NCBI GenBank assembly: GCA_040285825.1
Contig: JAUPSS010000004.1
Coordinates: forward strand, 2,956,550-3,020,549
DNA length: 64,000 nucleotides
Origin: Eukaryota sp. TZLM1-RC
Lineage: Eukaryota; Metamonada: BaSk clade
Direction: 5' to 3'
Shown here piece after piece: positions 22,791 to 34,415 of the stretch; the first letter of the stretch is position 1, and every line of letters starts with the position of its first letter. The position numbers and the translations under genes are program-made. The notes under the pieces are model-generated. The model was given only the letters and a program-made list of their open reading frames with translations, had not been told where the DNA came from and did no database searches.

Positions 22791-23351
22791 CATAGAATTG
22801 AATCCTTCTTGGAACCTTTGTTGTCAAATCTGTTTGATGCTGAAAATGATTTTCATAAGAATAATAGAGGTGATGTCATATTACCTGGATTAGATGGAAG
22901 CTTCATTTTATTGGATGTAATGTCTGTTGATCCTTGTAATGCCTCAAATGAAAGGCTTGTTAATTCTGAAATTCATAATCCCCTTTCAAATGCTGAAAAT
23001 TTTAAATTCAAAAATACAATGAACCTTTGTCCAAATTGGCCAGTCTACAGCATGCAAAATACAATTTGTATCCATTTGTATTTTCCCTTTTTGGTTCACT
23101 TGCACCAACTGCTTTACGTTTTTTGGATGATTTTGAAATGATTGTAAAGAGAAGAACTGGCAGAAATTTCAACAGATTGTTTTGGCAAAATAGAATTGTG
23201 TTTTCTATTTTTAAGGGGATGTTGAAGATGGTTTCTGATGCTTTGCTTTCTCTTGGATCTCACTATGAGAGAGTTGCATCTAGTGTTTTTGTTTTGGGAG
23301 AGATGGATTTTTTAGATGTTGATTTATAGGTTTAGAATAAAATTAAATTTA
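22791..23351 (+). pseudogene. Family A 3' end, 5'-truncated (RLE)
   Basis: Plus strand, A residues about 943-1122, from IESFLEPLLSN through RGD and LLDVMSVD to the TAG, then 3' UTR and A tail. The A-run at about 23010 is one base short (TTCAAAAATAC) and shifts the frame. The tail joins minus-strand A at TTTCCTAACC. Confidence 0.83.
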
Positions 23352-24102
23352 AAAAAAAATTTCCTAACCAACAACCAAGGAACTTAAAAGCATCACTACT
23401 ATAATTAGTAAAAGGGACAATAGAATCGTTTATCACGAGGTCTTGAGCAGAAGAGCCAATCAGAAGGCATTTGCTGGCATTAAGATGAAGCCCAATATTT
23501 TCATATGAATCGGCAATTTCTTGAGCAACCAATTCTAGTAAATCAAATGAACCAATCAAGGATATATCATCCATATAAGCAACTATTTTTATAGAAGGGT
23601 ATTTTTGCTTAATGATATTTAAAGTTTTGTGAATAGCTAAACAAAACAATAATGGGCCTAAAGGATCTCCCTGCTTCACTCCAAAAGATGATTTAAGACC
23701 AAATGAATTAAAAATTAAATCTGATTCATTCCCATAAAAATGGTAGAAAAAACTCGATAGCTCAGGAAAATCAGATTTAATAACTTCAAAAATTACTTCT
23801 CGCTTTACAGAATTAAAAGCATTTTTAAAGTCGAGATTAAAAATAAAATTATTTTCCTCTGCATTAAAAAAGGTATCAGAGGCAATAGCAGCAACAGAAG
23901 CACCATCAATTGTTTTGATTCCAAATTGATGAGGATTCAAAAATGTAGAAGCTTTGTCTTTGACACGATCGAAGACAATTGATGCTAGCAAACGAGAAAG
24001 AGATTCACCAACAGCAATTGGGCGTATTCCATCAGGTTTGATTCCGTTTCCAGGCTTTACTAAAGCAATCAGACGTGCTGCGAGTAATTCAAATGGAGGA
24101 TT
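23352..24102 (-). pseudogene. Family A RT core fragment
   Basis: Minus strand, A residues about 395-645: VKPGNGIKPDGIRPIAVGES, LDFKNAFNSV, KQGDPLGP, YMDD, KFLGCWLGN. Two changes are private to this copy (GNESD for GKESD, SSFGV for SSSGV). It is open for 219 codons. A 43-bp insertion with a 30-bp TSD follows at 24103. Confidence 0.84.
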
Positions 24103-24175
24103 AAAATATTTTTAAAATGTTATTTTAGATGCTGCTCTAGATTTTACGTGCTGCGAGTAATTCCAATGGAGGATT
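24073..24175. repeat. 30-bp target-site duplication around a 43-bp insertion
   Basis: The 30 bp at 24073-24102 recur at 24146-24175 with one mismatch (AATTCAAATGG versus AATTCCAATGG). Between them lie 43 bp (24103-24145) that do not match any family seen here. They contain TTTAAAATGTTATTTTAG and GCTGCTCTAG, with no long A-run. The long TSD marks this as an integration product, although the inserted sequence is tiny. Confidence 0.72.
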
Positions 24176-24855
24176 TATTTTCAAAACAATCAATTGTTGA
24201 AAATAGTGGGCTAGATCATCAGCAATTTCGGGAGCACTGGAACACGCTATTTTTAACAGATCAAAAGAAATTCCAGATGGGCCTGCTGCTTTCCCCTTTG
24301 GCAATTTTTGAATAGCTTTAAGAACTTCAATTGCAGTAATAGGATTTTCAATCCAAAATGGACACACTTCAGGCTTGCTGCACTTGAAATTTTCTTGAGG
24401 ATGCAACTTTTGAAGTTTTTCAAGGGTATCAGAGTTTGCATCAGCCAAAGAAGAGGAAAACAAAGACTGCTTTGCGGCACCATAACGACCACGTAAGCAC
24501 AATTTACGGCAAATTTTTGATTTTACAATTTTTCTATTTCCAAATTTTTTCTTAAAACAATTTTTGTTTTTTCTAGCAAAATATTTCCAGAAGGATGAAA
24601 TATTCCACTTATTATTTTTCAATTCAGAAGTAAAATTTCTCATTTCCATTGAGAAGGGGATTGTGCTGGCGGGACTTATTTCTACTGGGATCCGGATCGG
24701 GGGTCTTACGGTATCAACGGCTTTACAATTCGTACAAAACAGAAGTTTTCGACCATTTCGTGAATCTGCAACATCTTTTTTGCAAAATGGACAACAAAAA
24801 TTACTGTTTTCAGAAGGGGAAGAAGAGGGAACACTAGAAGCATTTAACTGTTGAT
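24146..24855 (-). pseudogene. Family A, zinc ribbon to RT start
   Basis: Minus strand, A residues about 176-408, open for about 235 codons: QLNASSVPSSSPSENSN, the CxxC...CxxC ribbon, LRGRYGAAKQ, LPKGKAAGPSG. It is the upstream continuation of the copy at 23352 across the micro-insertion. At 24855 it switches to plus-strand A with no tail. Confidence 0.83.
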
Positions 24856-25056
24856 CCCGCTTTTGCAAATCTTTTACAAGATATGTGTGACAGTACTTCT
24901 TCTGCCTTAGTAACAACAATTTCACAAGTTTATGGTACTCTCTTATCCGATTCTGCTTGGACTCTGAATATGAGATTTCGTTCCTTTACCTGGCCTGATA
25001 ATTTACCTCATAATTTAATTTGTAAATGTTCTCGAGAAATTACAACTACTCATTTG
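24856..25056 (+). pseudogene. Family A fragment before and into the finger
   Basis: Plus strand, A residues about 846-917 (PAFANLLQDMCDSTSSALVTT to CKCSREITTTHL), with SQVYG for PQVYG and FTWPD for FIWPD. It stops inside the finger, where the non-element sequence begins. Confidence 0.8.
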
Positions 25057-25696
25057 TTCAGTAAATTTTTTTATTAAATTAGCTAAATACTACGACAATT
25101 CAGAAATTCCTCATCCAACTACTCCACTACTAGTAGTCAATACTCCAAAAAGACACTGAACAACCAGCACACAACCAAAAAGTACATGATTGACATTACT
25201 AAGCGGCCGTCTGAGATGATCCAAGAGCGTTTTAAAGGCGACAGCAAGCTTTTCATCACACATACGATAGTTAGAACCAGCAACAACATCCAATAAGAAG
25301 AGTGAGAATTTGATCTCAAGAACAACTAACCAACCCTTCAGTAAACAGATCACAAACTTTCTACTTCCATTACTAAGCGGCCGTCTAAGAAGCTCCAAGA
25401 GCGGTTTAAAGGCGACAGCAAGCTTTTCATGAGAAGAGAAATGCAAACATCTGCTGATGGTCAAGTCAAATTGAACAAGAAACAAAATGCTTGTGAGAAG
25501 GGAACTAATTTGTCTCCAAATTGATGTTTCGAAGGATGATGTTATCAGTGGAAGAACATTCAGTAGAGTCAACAAAGAAGGGGGAGACAACGCAGAGTAA
25601 TATGGAATAATTGTTGAGAAAACAATAGGAGGGCCTGGACCGTGATAAGGGAGGTTTTCAACAATCATGATGGAGAGGAAGGAAGTTCAGTTGTTC
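25057..25696. other. Only sequence not derived from these elements; contains a direct repeat
   Basis: About 640 bp with no match to families A-E and a less A/T-biased, less homopolymer-rich composition. A segment of about 61 bp at 25196-25256 recurs at 25371-25431 with a few mismatches (both begin TTACTAAGCGGCCGTCT and end CAGCAAGCTTTTCAT), a spacing of about 175 bp. A 185-codon minus-strand frame (25111-25668) contains both repeats as (D/H)EKLAVAFK-x-LL-x-x-LRRPLSN. I do not recognise this protein, and the frame may be chance. It is either host flank or the end of an unrelated repeat. Confidence 0.6.
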
Positions 25697-27148
25697 TTTT
25701 TTTCTCCCTCCCTTAGTCAACCCTTTCATATTTCACTTTCTGTCAAGGCGTCAAAGTCGTACTGTTTCTCTGTCAAAACGATGCCTTTGGCTGATAGTGA
25801 CTCTGATACTGATTGGAACGCCCAAGCAAAGATTCTACCAGTCAGATCAAGCTCATCCACTCCACTTCCCCACTCTCCCCACAATACAAGCTATGCTCGA
25901 AATTCATCTCAAAAAAATTTTCATTCAAAAACTGATCATTGTACCAGAAAAAACACAGAAAAACCACCATTACGTTCCTTGCGTTCTGTTGCGCGTTCTA
26001 TTAACAACTCCGTTTCTCGAAATTTGTTTTCTCCAGCTGAAACTGCAAAAAGTCAAAAGTCTATTTCTACTTTTAACTCAAAAATTGACAAAATTGAAAG
26101 AACTGAAAAAATGAAACCACTGCCATTAAAAGGTTCCAAAAAATGTTCGATTTGTGGTATCAGTGGTCATAATTCGAGAACGTGCCCTGAGAAACAAAAA
26201 AAGAGAATTTGAATTAAAATCTGCTCAACAAATTCTCAAATGTTCTGTTCCAGCTGTTGCCGTTGTGAAAGGTGCTGAAAATAATGTTTCTGACGATCAA
26301 CAGTTAAATGCTTCTAGTGTTCCCTCTTCTTCCCCTTCTGAAAACAGTAATTTTTGTTGTCCATTTTGCAAAAAAGATGTTGCAGATTCACGAAATGGTC
26401 GAAAACTTCTGTTTTGTACGAATTGTAAAGCCGTTGATACCGTAAGACCCCCGATCCGGATCCCAGTAGAAATAAGTCCCGCCATCACAATCCCCTTCTC
26501 AATGGAAATGAGAAATTTTACTTCTGAATTGAAAAATAATAAGTGGAATATTTCATCCTTCTGGAAATATTTTGCTAGAAAAAACAAAAATTGTTTTAAG
26601 AAAAAATTTGGAAATAGAAAAATTGTAAAATCAAAAATTTGCCGTAAATTGTGCTTACGTGGTCGTTATGGTGCCGCAAAGCAGTCTTTGATTTCCTCTT
26701 CTTTGGCTGATGCAAACTCTGATACCCTTGAAAAACTTCAAAAGTTGCATCCTCAAGAAAATTTCAAGTGCAGCAAGCCTGAAGTGTGTCCTTTTTGGAT
26801 TGAAAATCCTATTACTGCAATTGAAGTTCTTAAAGCTATTCAAAAATTGCCAAAGGGGAAAGCAGCAGGCCCATCTGGAATTTCTTTTGATCTGTTAAAA
26901 ATAGCGTGTTCCAGTGCTCCCGAAATTGCTGATGATCTAGCCCACTATTTTCAACAATTGATTGTTTTGAAAATTAATCCTCCATTTGAATTACTCGCAG
27001 CACGTCTGATTGCTTTAGTAAAGCCTGGAAACGGAATCAAACCTGATGGAATACGCCCAATTGCTGTTGGTGAATCTCTTTCTCGATTGCTAGCATCAAT
27101 TGTCTTCGATCGTGTCAAAGACAAAGCTTCTACATTTTTGAATCCTCA
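25697..27148 (+). mobile_element. Family A 5' end to RT start, cut by B
   Basis: Plus strand, starting at the A 5' terminus (T7 then CTCCCTCCCTTAG at 25697), with ATG at 25781 (MPLADSDSDTDW) through residue about 457. It holds the zinc knuckle, zinc ribbon, LPKGKAAGPSG and RPIAVGES. One extra A near 26200 (GAAACAAAAAAAGAG) breaks the frame after the knuckle. It is cut at CATCAATTT by the A tail of a minus-strand B. This is the only A 5' end flanked by unrelated DNA. Confidence 0.87.
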
Positions 27149-28544
27149 TCAATTTTTTTTTAATTTAATTTTAATTTATTTTCAAAACCACAGTCTAAAA
27201 GTCAATATCTTCAAAACAAGCTTCCACACCATCAAACCTTACAGCAGCAATGTTTTCATAATGTGCACTGACAGACATTAAAGCTTTCGAAATCATTTTA
27301 GGAATTGATTTGAAAATAGTAAAAACAATACGATTTAGCCACAAGCGACGATCAAAACGCTTATTCATTCTTTTTTTCACAAGATTTTCAAAATCATCAA
27401 TAAAATTCAAAGCAGTTTTTCCAAGACGACCATACAACGATATAGCAAATGGGCAAATTTGGTAATCTACATGGCGAACATGCTTCAATTCTTTTAAAGG
27501 ATTTGCATACTTTTTTCCGTTTGTACAATTCGGAGTCATCAAGGGGGATACTTCGGATTGAGCATTTTTCAAGGCATTTTTCTTGCATACATCCACTGTT
27601 ACGACATCAACAACATTCATGACATCATCAAACGAGGGCACAACAACATCAGCACGTCGTTTTCCATATTCTGAATCTCTTACGCTTTCATTTATATCAA
27701 GAGACCTCAACAAAGGTTCAACAAAAGATTCAATATGATAGGAATTACACATTGCATGGATTTGATCTCTGACTGCATCATGCAACGTAGAACGATAGGA
27801 AATATATCTATTACAATTAAATAAATGTGATAATGTCAAACCAGCTCCACATTTACAAAACAAATCATTGGGCAAATTACAAGGCCATAAATAACAACGC
27901 ATTCTCATAGCAGTAGTCCATTGGTCGTCATTCAAAAATAGACCATAAATCTGGGGAATTTGATTTATCAAAACTGCAGATGAACTGTCCTTCAAATCAA
28001 TCAAAAAATTGGCAAAAGCAGGATTTTTCTTTCTTAGCCGTGCTAAGTCGAACAATAAAATCCTTGCTTTCAAAATTTTTCAAAAGATGTCGTTGGAGCT
28101 TTTTCAACGCAAATTTTAATGAATATAAACTTCTGTCTGGAATTTCTTGAATGGATATGGGGAAACATGATTGCCATAAGTCGGGAGATAAACTGGATAT
28201 TTCTTGTCTTAAGTTATCCAGGAATATGCTATTTGTATTTTCAAGAAGATTTTCGGCAAAAGGATATCTTCTAGAGAATTCAAATACAAAATTTTTTCCA
28301 CCACCAATAAATGCAGCTTTGGTCAAATATTTTGATGAATTGAATCCAACACCGCCAAGTTGAACATCAGAAAAAATATGATTTTTCAAAATTGATGGAT
28401 CAACAGACATTAAATAAGCCAAAAATTGGGTACGTATTTTGTTAAATTGTCTACAAAAATTGTAAGTTAGGGATGGAGGTAATGATCGCAGTAAATGAGT
28501 AATTTTTCCAGCATAACAAATTTTCAAAAGAAAAAACTTAAGAC
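27149..28544 (-). pseudogene. Family B 3' half, 5'-truncated
   Basis: Minus strand, B residues about 617-1064, with finger, RRADVVVP/VVDVVTVD and the stop, then a 3' UTR with AATAAA and an A tail at 27149. Frame breaks occur at 27515 (extra T), at 27543 (one G short) and at about 28030. At 28544 it switches to plus-strand A (CATCTGGAATTTC). The same switch is seen at 33988. Confidence 0.84.
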
Positions 28545-28824
28545 ATCTGGAATTTCTTTTGATCTGTTAAAAATAGCGTGTTCCAGTGCTCCCGAAATTG
28601 CTGATGATCTAGCCCACTATTTTCAACAATTGATTGTTTTGAAAATTAATCCTCCATTTGAATTACTCGCAGCACGTCTGATTGCTTTAGTAAAGCCTGG
28701 AAACGGAAGCAAACCTGATGGAATACGCCCAATTGCTGTTGGTGAATCTCTTTCTCGATTGCTAGCATCAATTGTCTTCGATCGTGTCAAAGACAAAGCT
28801 TCTACATTTTTGAATCCTCATCAA
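28545..28824 (+). pseudogene. Family A fragment, RT start
   Basis: Plus strand, A residues about 361-455 (SGISFDLLK to ASTFLNPHQF), with one private change (GNGSKPD). It ends at CATCAATTT joined to a B tail, the same junction as at 27149, 34265, 38098 and 47556. Confidence 0.8.
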
Positions 28825-28978
28825 TTTTTTTTAATTTAATTTTAATTTATTTTCAAAACCACAGTCTAAAAGTCAATATCTTCAAAACAAGCTTCCACAC
28901 CATCAAACCTTACAGCAGCAATGTTTTCATAATGTGCACTGACAGACATTAAAGCTTTCGAAATCATTTTAGGAATTT
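28825..28978 (-). pseudogene. Family B 3' terminus
   Basis: Minus strand, the last 35 or so residues of B (about 1028-1064) plus 3' UTR and tail. It is cut at TTTTAGGAATT by the A tail of a minus-strand A. The same arrangement is at 34265-34415. Confidence 0.8.
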
Positions 28979-29548
28979 TTTTTTTAAATTTAATTTTATT
29001 CAAAACCTATAAATCAACATCTAAAAAATCCATCTCTCCCAAAACAAAAACACTAGATGCAACTCTCTCATAGTGAGATCCAAGAGAAAGCAAAGCATCA
29101 GAAACCATCTTCAACATCCCCTTAAAAATAGAAAACACAATTCTATTTTTGCCAAAACAATCTGTTGAAATTTCTGCCAGTTCTTCTCTTTACAATCATT
29201 TCAAAATCATCCAAAAAACGTAAAGCAGTTGGTGCAAGTGAACCAAAAAGGGAAAATACAAATGGATACAAATTGTATTTTGCATGCTGTAGACTGGCCA
29301 ATTTGGACAAAGGTTCATTGTATTTTTTGAATTTAAAATTTTCAGCATTTGAAAGGGGATTATGAATTTCAGAATTAACAAGCCTTTCATTTGAGGCATT
29401 ACAAGGATCAACAGACATTACATCCAATAAAATGAAGCTTCCATCTAATCCAGGTAATATGACATCACCTCTATTATTCTTATGAAAATCATTTTCAGCA
29501 TCAAACAGATTTGACAACAAAGGTTCCAAGAAGGATTCAATTCTATGT
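28979..29548 (-). pseudogene. Family A 3' end, 5'-truncated (RLE)
   Basis: Minus strand, A residues about 943-1122 with a stop near 29012 and an A tail (T-run 28976-28985). One extra T at about 29150 breaks the frame (TATTTTTGCC). The 3' UTR has TTTTGAATAAAAT instead of TTTAGAATAAAAT. It is the inverse counterpart of 22791-23351. Confidence 0.82.
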
Positions 29549-29640
29549 CTTGAGCAACCAATTCTAGTAAATCAAATGAACCAATCAAGGATATATCATC
29601 CATATAAGCAACTATTTTTATAGAAGGGTATTTTTGCTTA
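29549..29640 (-). pseudogene. Family A YMDD fragment
   Basis: 92 bp of minus-strand A, residues about 562-592, the inverse of 22698-22790. On the other side of the C element, A resumes at residue about 361. About 600 bp of the A target are therefore missing at the C insertion. Confidence 0.78.
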
Positions 29641-30330
29641 ATTTGTTCGAATTCACCTCAACTCACTTTGCGCCATGCTCTAAATTGCTCTAAATTGATA
29701 ACTTATCGTTCTTCATTACATGATGCTGTTAGAGACACTGTTTTTAATATGGCACAAACTGCAAGGATATCGTGTATCAAAGAGCCCCTGCTGAAGGAAA
29801 CACTTTCTCTGAATAATTTTAGTTCTGATGATAGAGGTGATGTATACTGTGATTGGATTGATAATTCTGAAGCTATTGTTGACTTTGTCTCATGTAATGT
29901 TGCAAACGATACTTTGGTTCACAGAAGAAAACTTAATCCTGTGGCTGCTCTGGATTTTAAAGCAAAAGAAAAACATAGAAAATATGATAAAGAAATTGAA
30001 GATGCAAATATCGATAGAAATACACAGCTGGTTTTTATTGCTTTTCCATTTTCGATAAATGGAAGATTATCAGTTGAAGCAGAAACTTTTTTGGATGACT
30101 TCCAAAAAATGGTGAAAGAAAAAACAATGAAAAGATTTGATATTTTTTTATGGCGTTCACCGATTCAATTTGCCATTATTAATAGATTACCACGGTTTTT
30201 CAATCGAATAAGAGAAGCTTTAGCTAGACAGCAAGCAGATCAAGATTTTGTAGAGGAAATCTTGGTTTAATGATAGTCGTCCCATTAGTTATGATTTAAT
30301 TTAATCAAGTGTGCAAATTCAATAAATTAA
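29641..30330 (+). mobile_element. Family C retrotransposon, 5'-truncated, open frame
   Basis: Plus strand. A 200-codon frame (29668-30270) starts inside the finger (LRHALNCSKL) and includes RGDVYCDW and AIVDFVSC of the RLE, ending in DFVEEILV. The 3' UTR contains CAATAAATTAAAAA. It differs from the 11168-12556 copy at a handful of residues (SSDDRGD, RSPIQF, QQADQD). It cannot move without the RT core. Confidence 0.84.
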
Positions 30331-30394
30331 AAAGATGGGCCTGCTGCTTTCCCCTTTGGCAATTTTTGAATAGCTTTAAGAACTTCAATTTCAG
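30331..30394 (-). pseudogene. Family A sliver (LPKGKAAGPS region)
   Basis: 64 bp of minus-strand A, residues about 335-361, carrying the same private CAATTTCAGTA variant as 21940-22002. It is flanked by the C tail and an A tail. It helps define the inverted duplication. Confidence 0.75.
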
Positions 30395-32594
30395 TATTTT
30401 TTTTTTAAAATTTAATTTTATTCAAAACCTATAAATCAACATCTAAAAAATCCATCTCTCCCAAAACAAAAACACTAGATGCAACTCTCTCATAGTGAGA
30501 TCCAAGAGAAAGCAAAGCATCAGAAACCATCTTCAACATCCCCTTAAAAATAGAAAACACAATTCTATTTTGCCAAAACAATTTGTTGAAATTTCTCCCA
30601 GTTCTTCTCTTTACAATCATTTCAAAATCATCCAAAAAACGTAAAGCAGTTGGTGCAAGTGAACCAAAAAGGGAAAATACAAATGGATACAAATTGTATT
30701 TTGCATGCTGTAGACTGGCCAATTTGGACAAAGGTTCATTGTATCTTTTGAATTTAAAATTTTCAGCATTTGAAAGGGGATTATGAATTTCAGAATTAAC
30801 AAGCCTTTCATTTGAGGCATTACAAGGATCAACAGACATTACATCCAATAAAATGAAGCTTCCATCTAATCCAGGTAATATGACATCACCTCTATTATTC
30901 TTATGAAAATCATTTTCAGCATCAAACAGATTTGACAACAGAGGTTCCAAGAAGGATTCAATTCTATGAGATTTACACATACAATATAACTGGTCTCTTA
31001 CAGCATCATGAACCTTGCTTCTAAAAGTAATAAAATGTTTACAATTTAACAAATGAGTAGTTGTAATTTCTCGAGAACATTTACAAATTAAATTATGAGG
31101 TAAATTATCAGGCCAGATAAAGGAACGAAATCTCATATTCAGAGTCCAAGCAGAATCGGATAAGAGAGTACCATAAACTTGTGGAATTGTTGTTACTAAG
31201 GCAGAAGAAGTACTGTCACACATATCTTGTAAAAGATTTGCAAAAGCGGGATTCTTTTTCTTGGCCAAGCCAAGTCTAACATCAAAATCCAAGCTTTCAA
31301 AAATCTTTGACAATTTTTGTTGAAGCTTTTTACAGCAAAACTGTAAATTATATAGAGATCGGTTTGGAATTTCTTGAATTGATTGAGGAAAACATTTGGT
31401 CCAAATTTGTGGCGGTAATTTTTCAAGTTCACAAGATAACTCATACAAATAGGGACTACAATTGGGGACTAACAGATGAGAATCATCAGGAAATCTACGA
31501 GAAAATTCATAAATAAAATTTTGCCACCACCCAAGAATGCTGATTGACACAAAATTGAAGATTTAGTAAAACCAATACCACCCAAATTTGCTGAAGAAAA
31601 TAAATGGCTTTTCAACATTCCTGGTTCTACATCCAATAAATCAGCAAAAAATTCTGTTCTCAATGAATTAAAAGAACGACAAAAATCTAATGCTATGGAA
31701 GGAGCACAAGATCTCAAAATGTGGGTTATTCTCCCAGTGTAGCAAATTTTAAGCATGAAAAAATTTAATATGCTTTTCTATATCTAAAGAAGAAATTGAA
31801 TCAAGTTCAATTTTCATTTTTTCCAAAATAACTTGCAATTCATTCTGAATTTGAGGCACATTTCCTAACCAACAACCAAGGAACTTAAAAGCATCACTAC
31901 TATAATTAGTAAAAGGGACAATAGAATCGTTTATCACGAGGTCTTGAGCAGAAGAGCCAATCAGAAGGCATTTGCTGGCATTAAGATGAAGCCCAATATT
32001 TTCATATGAATCGGCAATTTCTTGAGCAACCAATTCTAGTAAATCAAATGAACCAATCAAGGATATATCATCCATATAAGCAACTATTTTTATAGAAGGG
32101 TATTTTTGCTTAATGATATTTAAAGTTTTGTGAATAGCTAAACAAAACAATAATGGGCCTAAAGGATCTCCCTGCTTCACTCCAGAAGATGATTTAAGAC
32201 CAAATGAATTAAAAATTAAATCTGATTCTTTCCCATAAAAATGGTAGAAAAAACTCGATAGCTCAGGAAAGTCAGATTTAATAACTTCAAAAATTGCTTC
32301 TCGCTTTACAGAATTAAAAGCATTTTTAAAGTCGAGATTAAAAATAAAATTATTTTCCTCTGCATTAAAAAAGGTATCAGAGGCAATAGCAGCAACAGAA
32401 GCACCATCAATTGTTTTGATTCCAAATTGATGAGGATTCAAAAATGTAGAAGCTTTGTCTTTGACACGATCGAAGACAATTGATGCTAGCAATCGAGAAA
32501 GAGATTCACCAACAGCAATTGGGCGTATTCCATCAGGTTTGATTCCGTTTCCAGGCTTTACTAAAGCAATCAGACGTGCTGCGAGTAATTCAAA
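30395..32594 (-). pseudogene. Family A, RT to C-terminus, few frame breaks
   Basis: Minus strand, A residues about 403-1122. There are two long open stretches. 31749-32492 has LDFKNAFNSV, KQGDPLGP, YMDD and FLGCWLG. 30429-31550 has 373 codons covering linker, finger and RLE to the stop. They are separated by a longer A-run at about 31757 and the short A-run at about 31519. LKRY replaces LKKY at the NENFKFKK site. The 5' edge is cut by a B tail at 32595. Confidence 0.86.
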
Positions 32595-33988
32595 TTTTTT
32601 TTTTAAATTAATTTTATTTTATTGTTAAACCACAGTCTAAAAGTCAATATCTTCAAAACAAGCTTCCACACCATCAAACCTTACAGCAGCAATGTTTTCA
32701 TAATGTGCACTGACAGACATTAAAGCTTTCGAAATCATTTTAGGAATTGATTTGAAAATAGTAAAAACAATACGATTTAGCCACAAGCGACGATCAAAAC
32801 GCTTATTCATTCTTTTTTTCACAAGATTTTCAAAATCATCAATAAAATTCAAAGCAGTTTTTCCAAGACGACCATACAACGATATAGCAAATGGGCAAAT
32901 TTGGTAATCTACATGGCGAACATGTTTCAATTCTTTTAAAGGATTTGCATACTTTTTCCGTTTGTACAATTCGGAGTCATCAAGGGGGGATACTTCGGAT
33001 TGAGCATTTTTCAAGGCATTTTTCTTGCAAACATCCACTGTTACGACATCAACAACATTCATGACATCATCAAACGAGGGCACAACAACATCAGCACGTC
33101 GTTTTCCATATTCTGAATCGCTTACGCTTTCATTTATATCAAGAGACCTCAACAAAGGTTCAACAAAAGATTCAATATGATAGGAATTACACATTGCATG
33201 GATTTGATCTCTGACTGCATCATGCAACGTAGAACGATAGGAAATATATCTATTACAATTAAATAAATGTGATAATGTCAAACCAGCTCCACATTTACAA
33301 AACAAATCATTGGGCAAATTACAAGGCCATAAATAACAACGCATTCTCATAGCAGTAGTCCATTGGTCGTCATTCAAAAATAGACCATAAATCTGGGGAA
33401 TTTGATTTATCAAAACTGCAGATGAACTGTCCTTCAAATCAATCAAAAAATTGGCAAAAGCAGGATTTTCTTTCTTAGCCGTGCTAAGTCGAACAATAAA
33501 ATCCTTGCTTTCAAAATTTTTCAAAAGATGTCGTTGGAGCTTTTTCAACGCAAATTTTAATGAATATAAACTTCTGTCTGGAATTTCTTGAATGGATATG
33601 GGGAAACATGATTGCCATAAGTCGGGAGATAAACTGGATATTTCTTGTCTTAAGTTATCCAGGAATATGCTATTTGTATTTTCAAGAAGATTTTCGGCAA
33701 AAGGATATCTTCTAGAGAATTCAAATACAAAATTTTTTCCACCACCAATAAATGCAGCTTTGGTCAAATATTTTGATGAATTGAATCCAACACCGCCAAG
33801 TTGAACATCAGAAAAAATATGATTTTTCAAAATTGATGGATCAACAGACATTAAATAAGCCAAAAATTGGGTACGTATTTTGTTAAATTGTCTACAAAAA
33901 TTGTAAGTTAGGGATGGAGGTAATGATCGCAGTAAATGAGTAATTTTTCCAGCATAACAAATTTTCAAAAGAAAAAACTTAAGACATC
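32595..33988 (-). pseudogene. Family B 3' half with an intact 443-codon frame
   Basis: Minus strand, B residues about 620-1064, fully open from 33968 to the stop at 32637. It covers KICYAGKITHLLRS, GGVGFNSSKYLTKAAFIGGG, the finger CKCGAGLTLSHLFNC, LHDAVRDQ and the RLE (RRADVVVP, VVDVVTVDVC). This is the best template for the B C-terminus, which is frameshifted in the full-length copy. The 3' UTR differs from other B copies (ATTGTTAAACC), matching the style of the full-length B. At 33988 it jumps to plus-strand A. Confidence 0.86.
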
Positions 33989-34264
33989 TGGAATTTCTTT
34001 TGATCTGTTAAAAATAGCGTGTTCCAGTGCTCCCGAAATTGCTGATGATCTAGCCCACTATTTTCAACAATTGATTGTTTTGAAAATTAATCCTCCATTT
34101 GAATTACTCGCAGCACGTCTGATTGCTTTAGTAAAGCCTGGAAACGGAATCAAACCTGATGGAATACGCCCAATTGCTGTTGGTGAATCTCTTTCTCGAT
34201 TGCTAGCATCAATTGTCTTCGATCGTGTCAAAGACAAAGCTTCTACATTTTGAATCCTCATCAA
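33989..34264 (+). pseudogene. Family A fragment, RT start
   Basis: Plus strand, A residues about 361-455, matching 28545-28824 including both junctions. One T is missing at about 34249 (ACATTTTGAATCC). It ends at the recurrent CATCAATTT/B-tail junction. Confidence 0.8.
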
Positions 34265-34415
34265 TTTTTTTAATTTAATTTTAATTTATTTTCAAAACCA
34301 CAGTCTAAAAGTCAATATCTTCAAAACAAGCTTCCACACCATCAAACCTTACAGCAGCAATGTTTTCATAATGTGCACTGACAGACATTAAAGCTTTCGA
34401 AATCATTTTAGGAAT
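34265..34415 (-). pseudogene. Family B 3' terminus
   Basis: Minus strand, the last 35 or so residues of B plus 3' UTR, cut by an A tail at TTTTAGGAATT. It repeats the arrangement at 28825-28978. Confidence 0.8.

Noticed and set aside
25590-25605. CAACGCAGAGTA in the non-element segment resembles part of a cDNA library adaptor
   Set aside because: Only 12 bases match and the rest of the adaptor is absent. Chance is a sufficient explanation.
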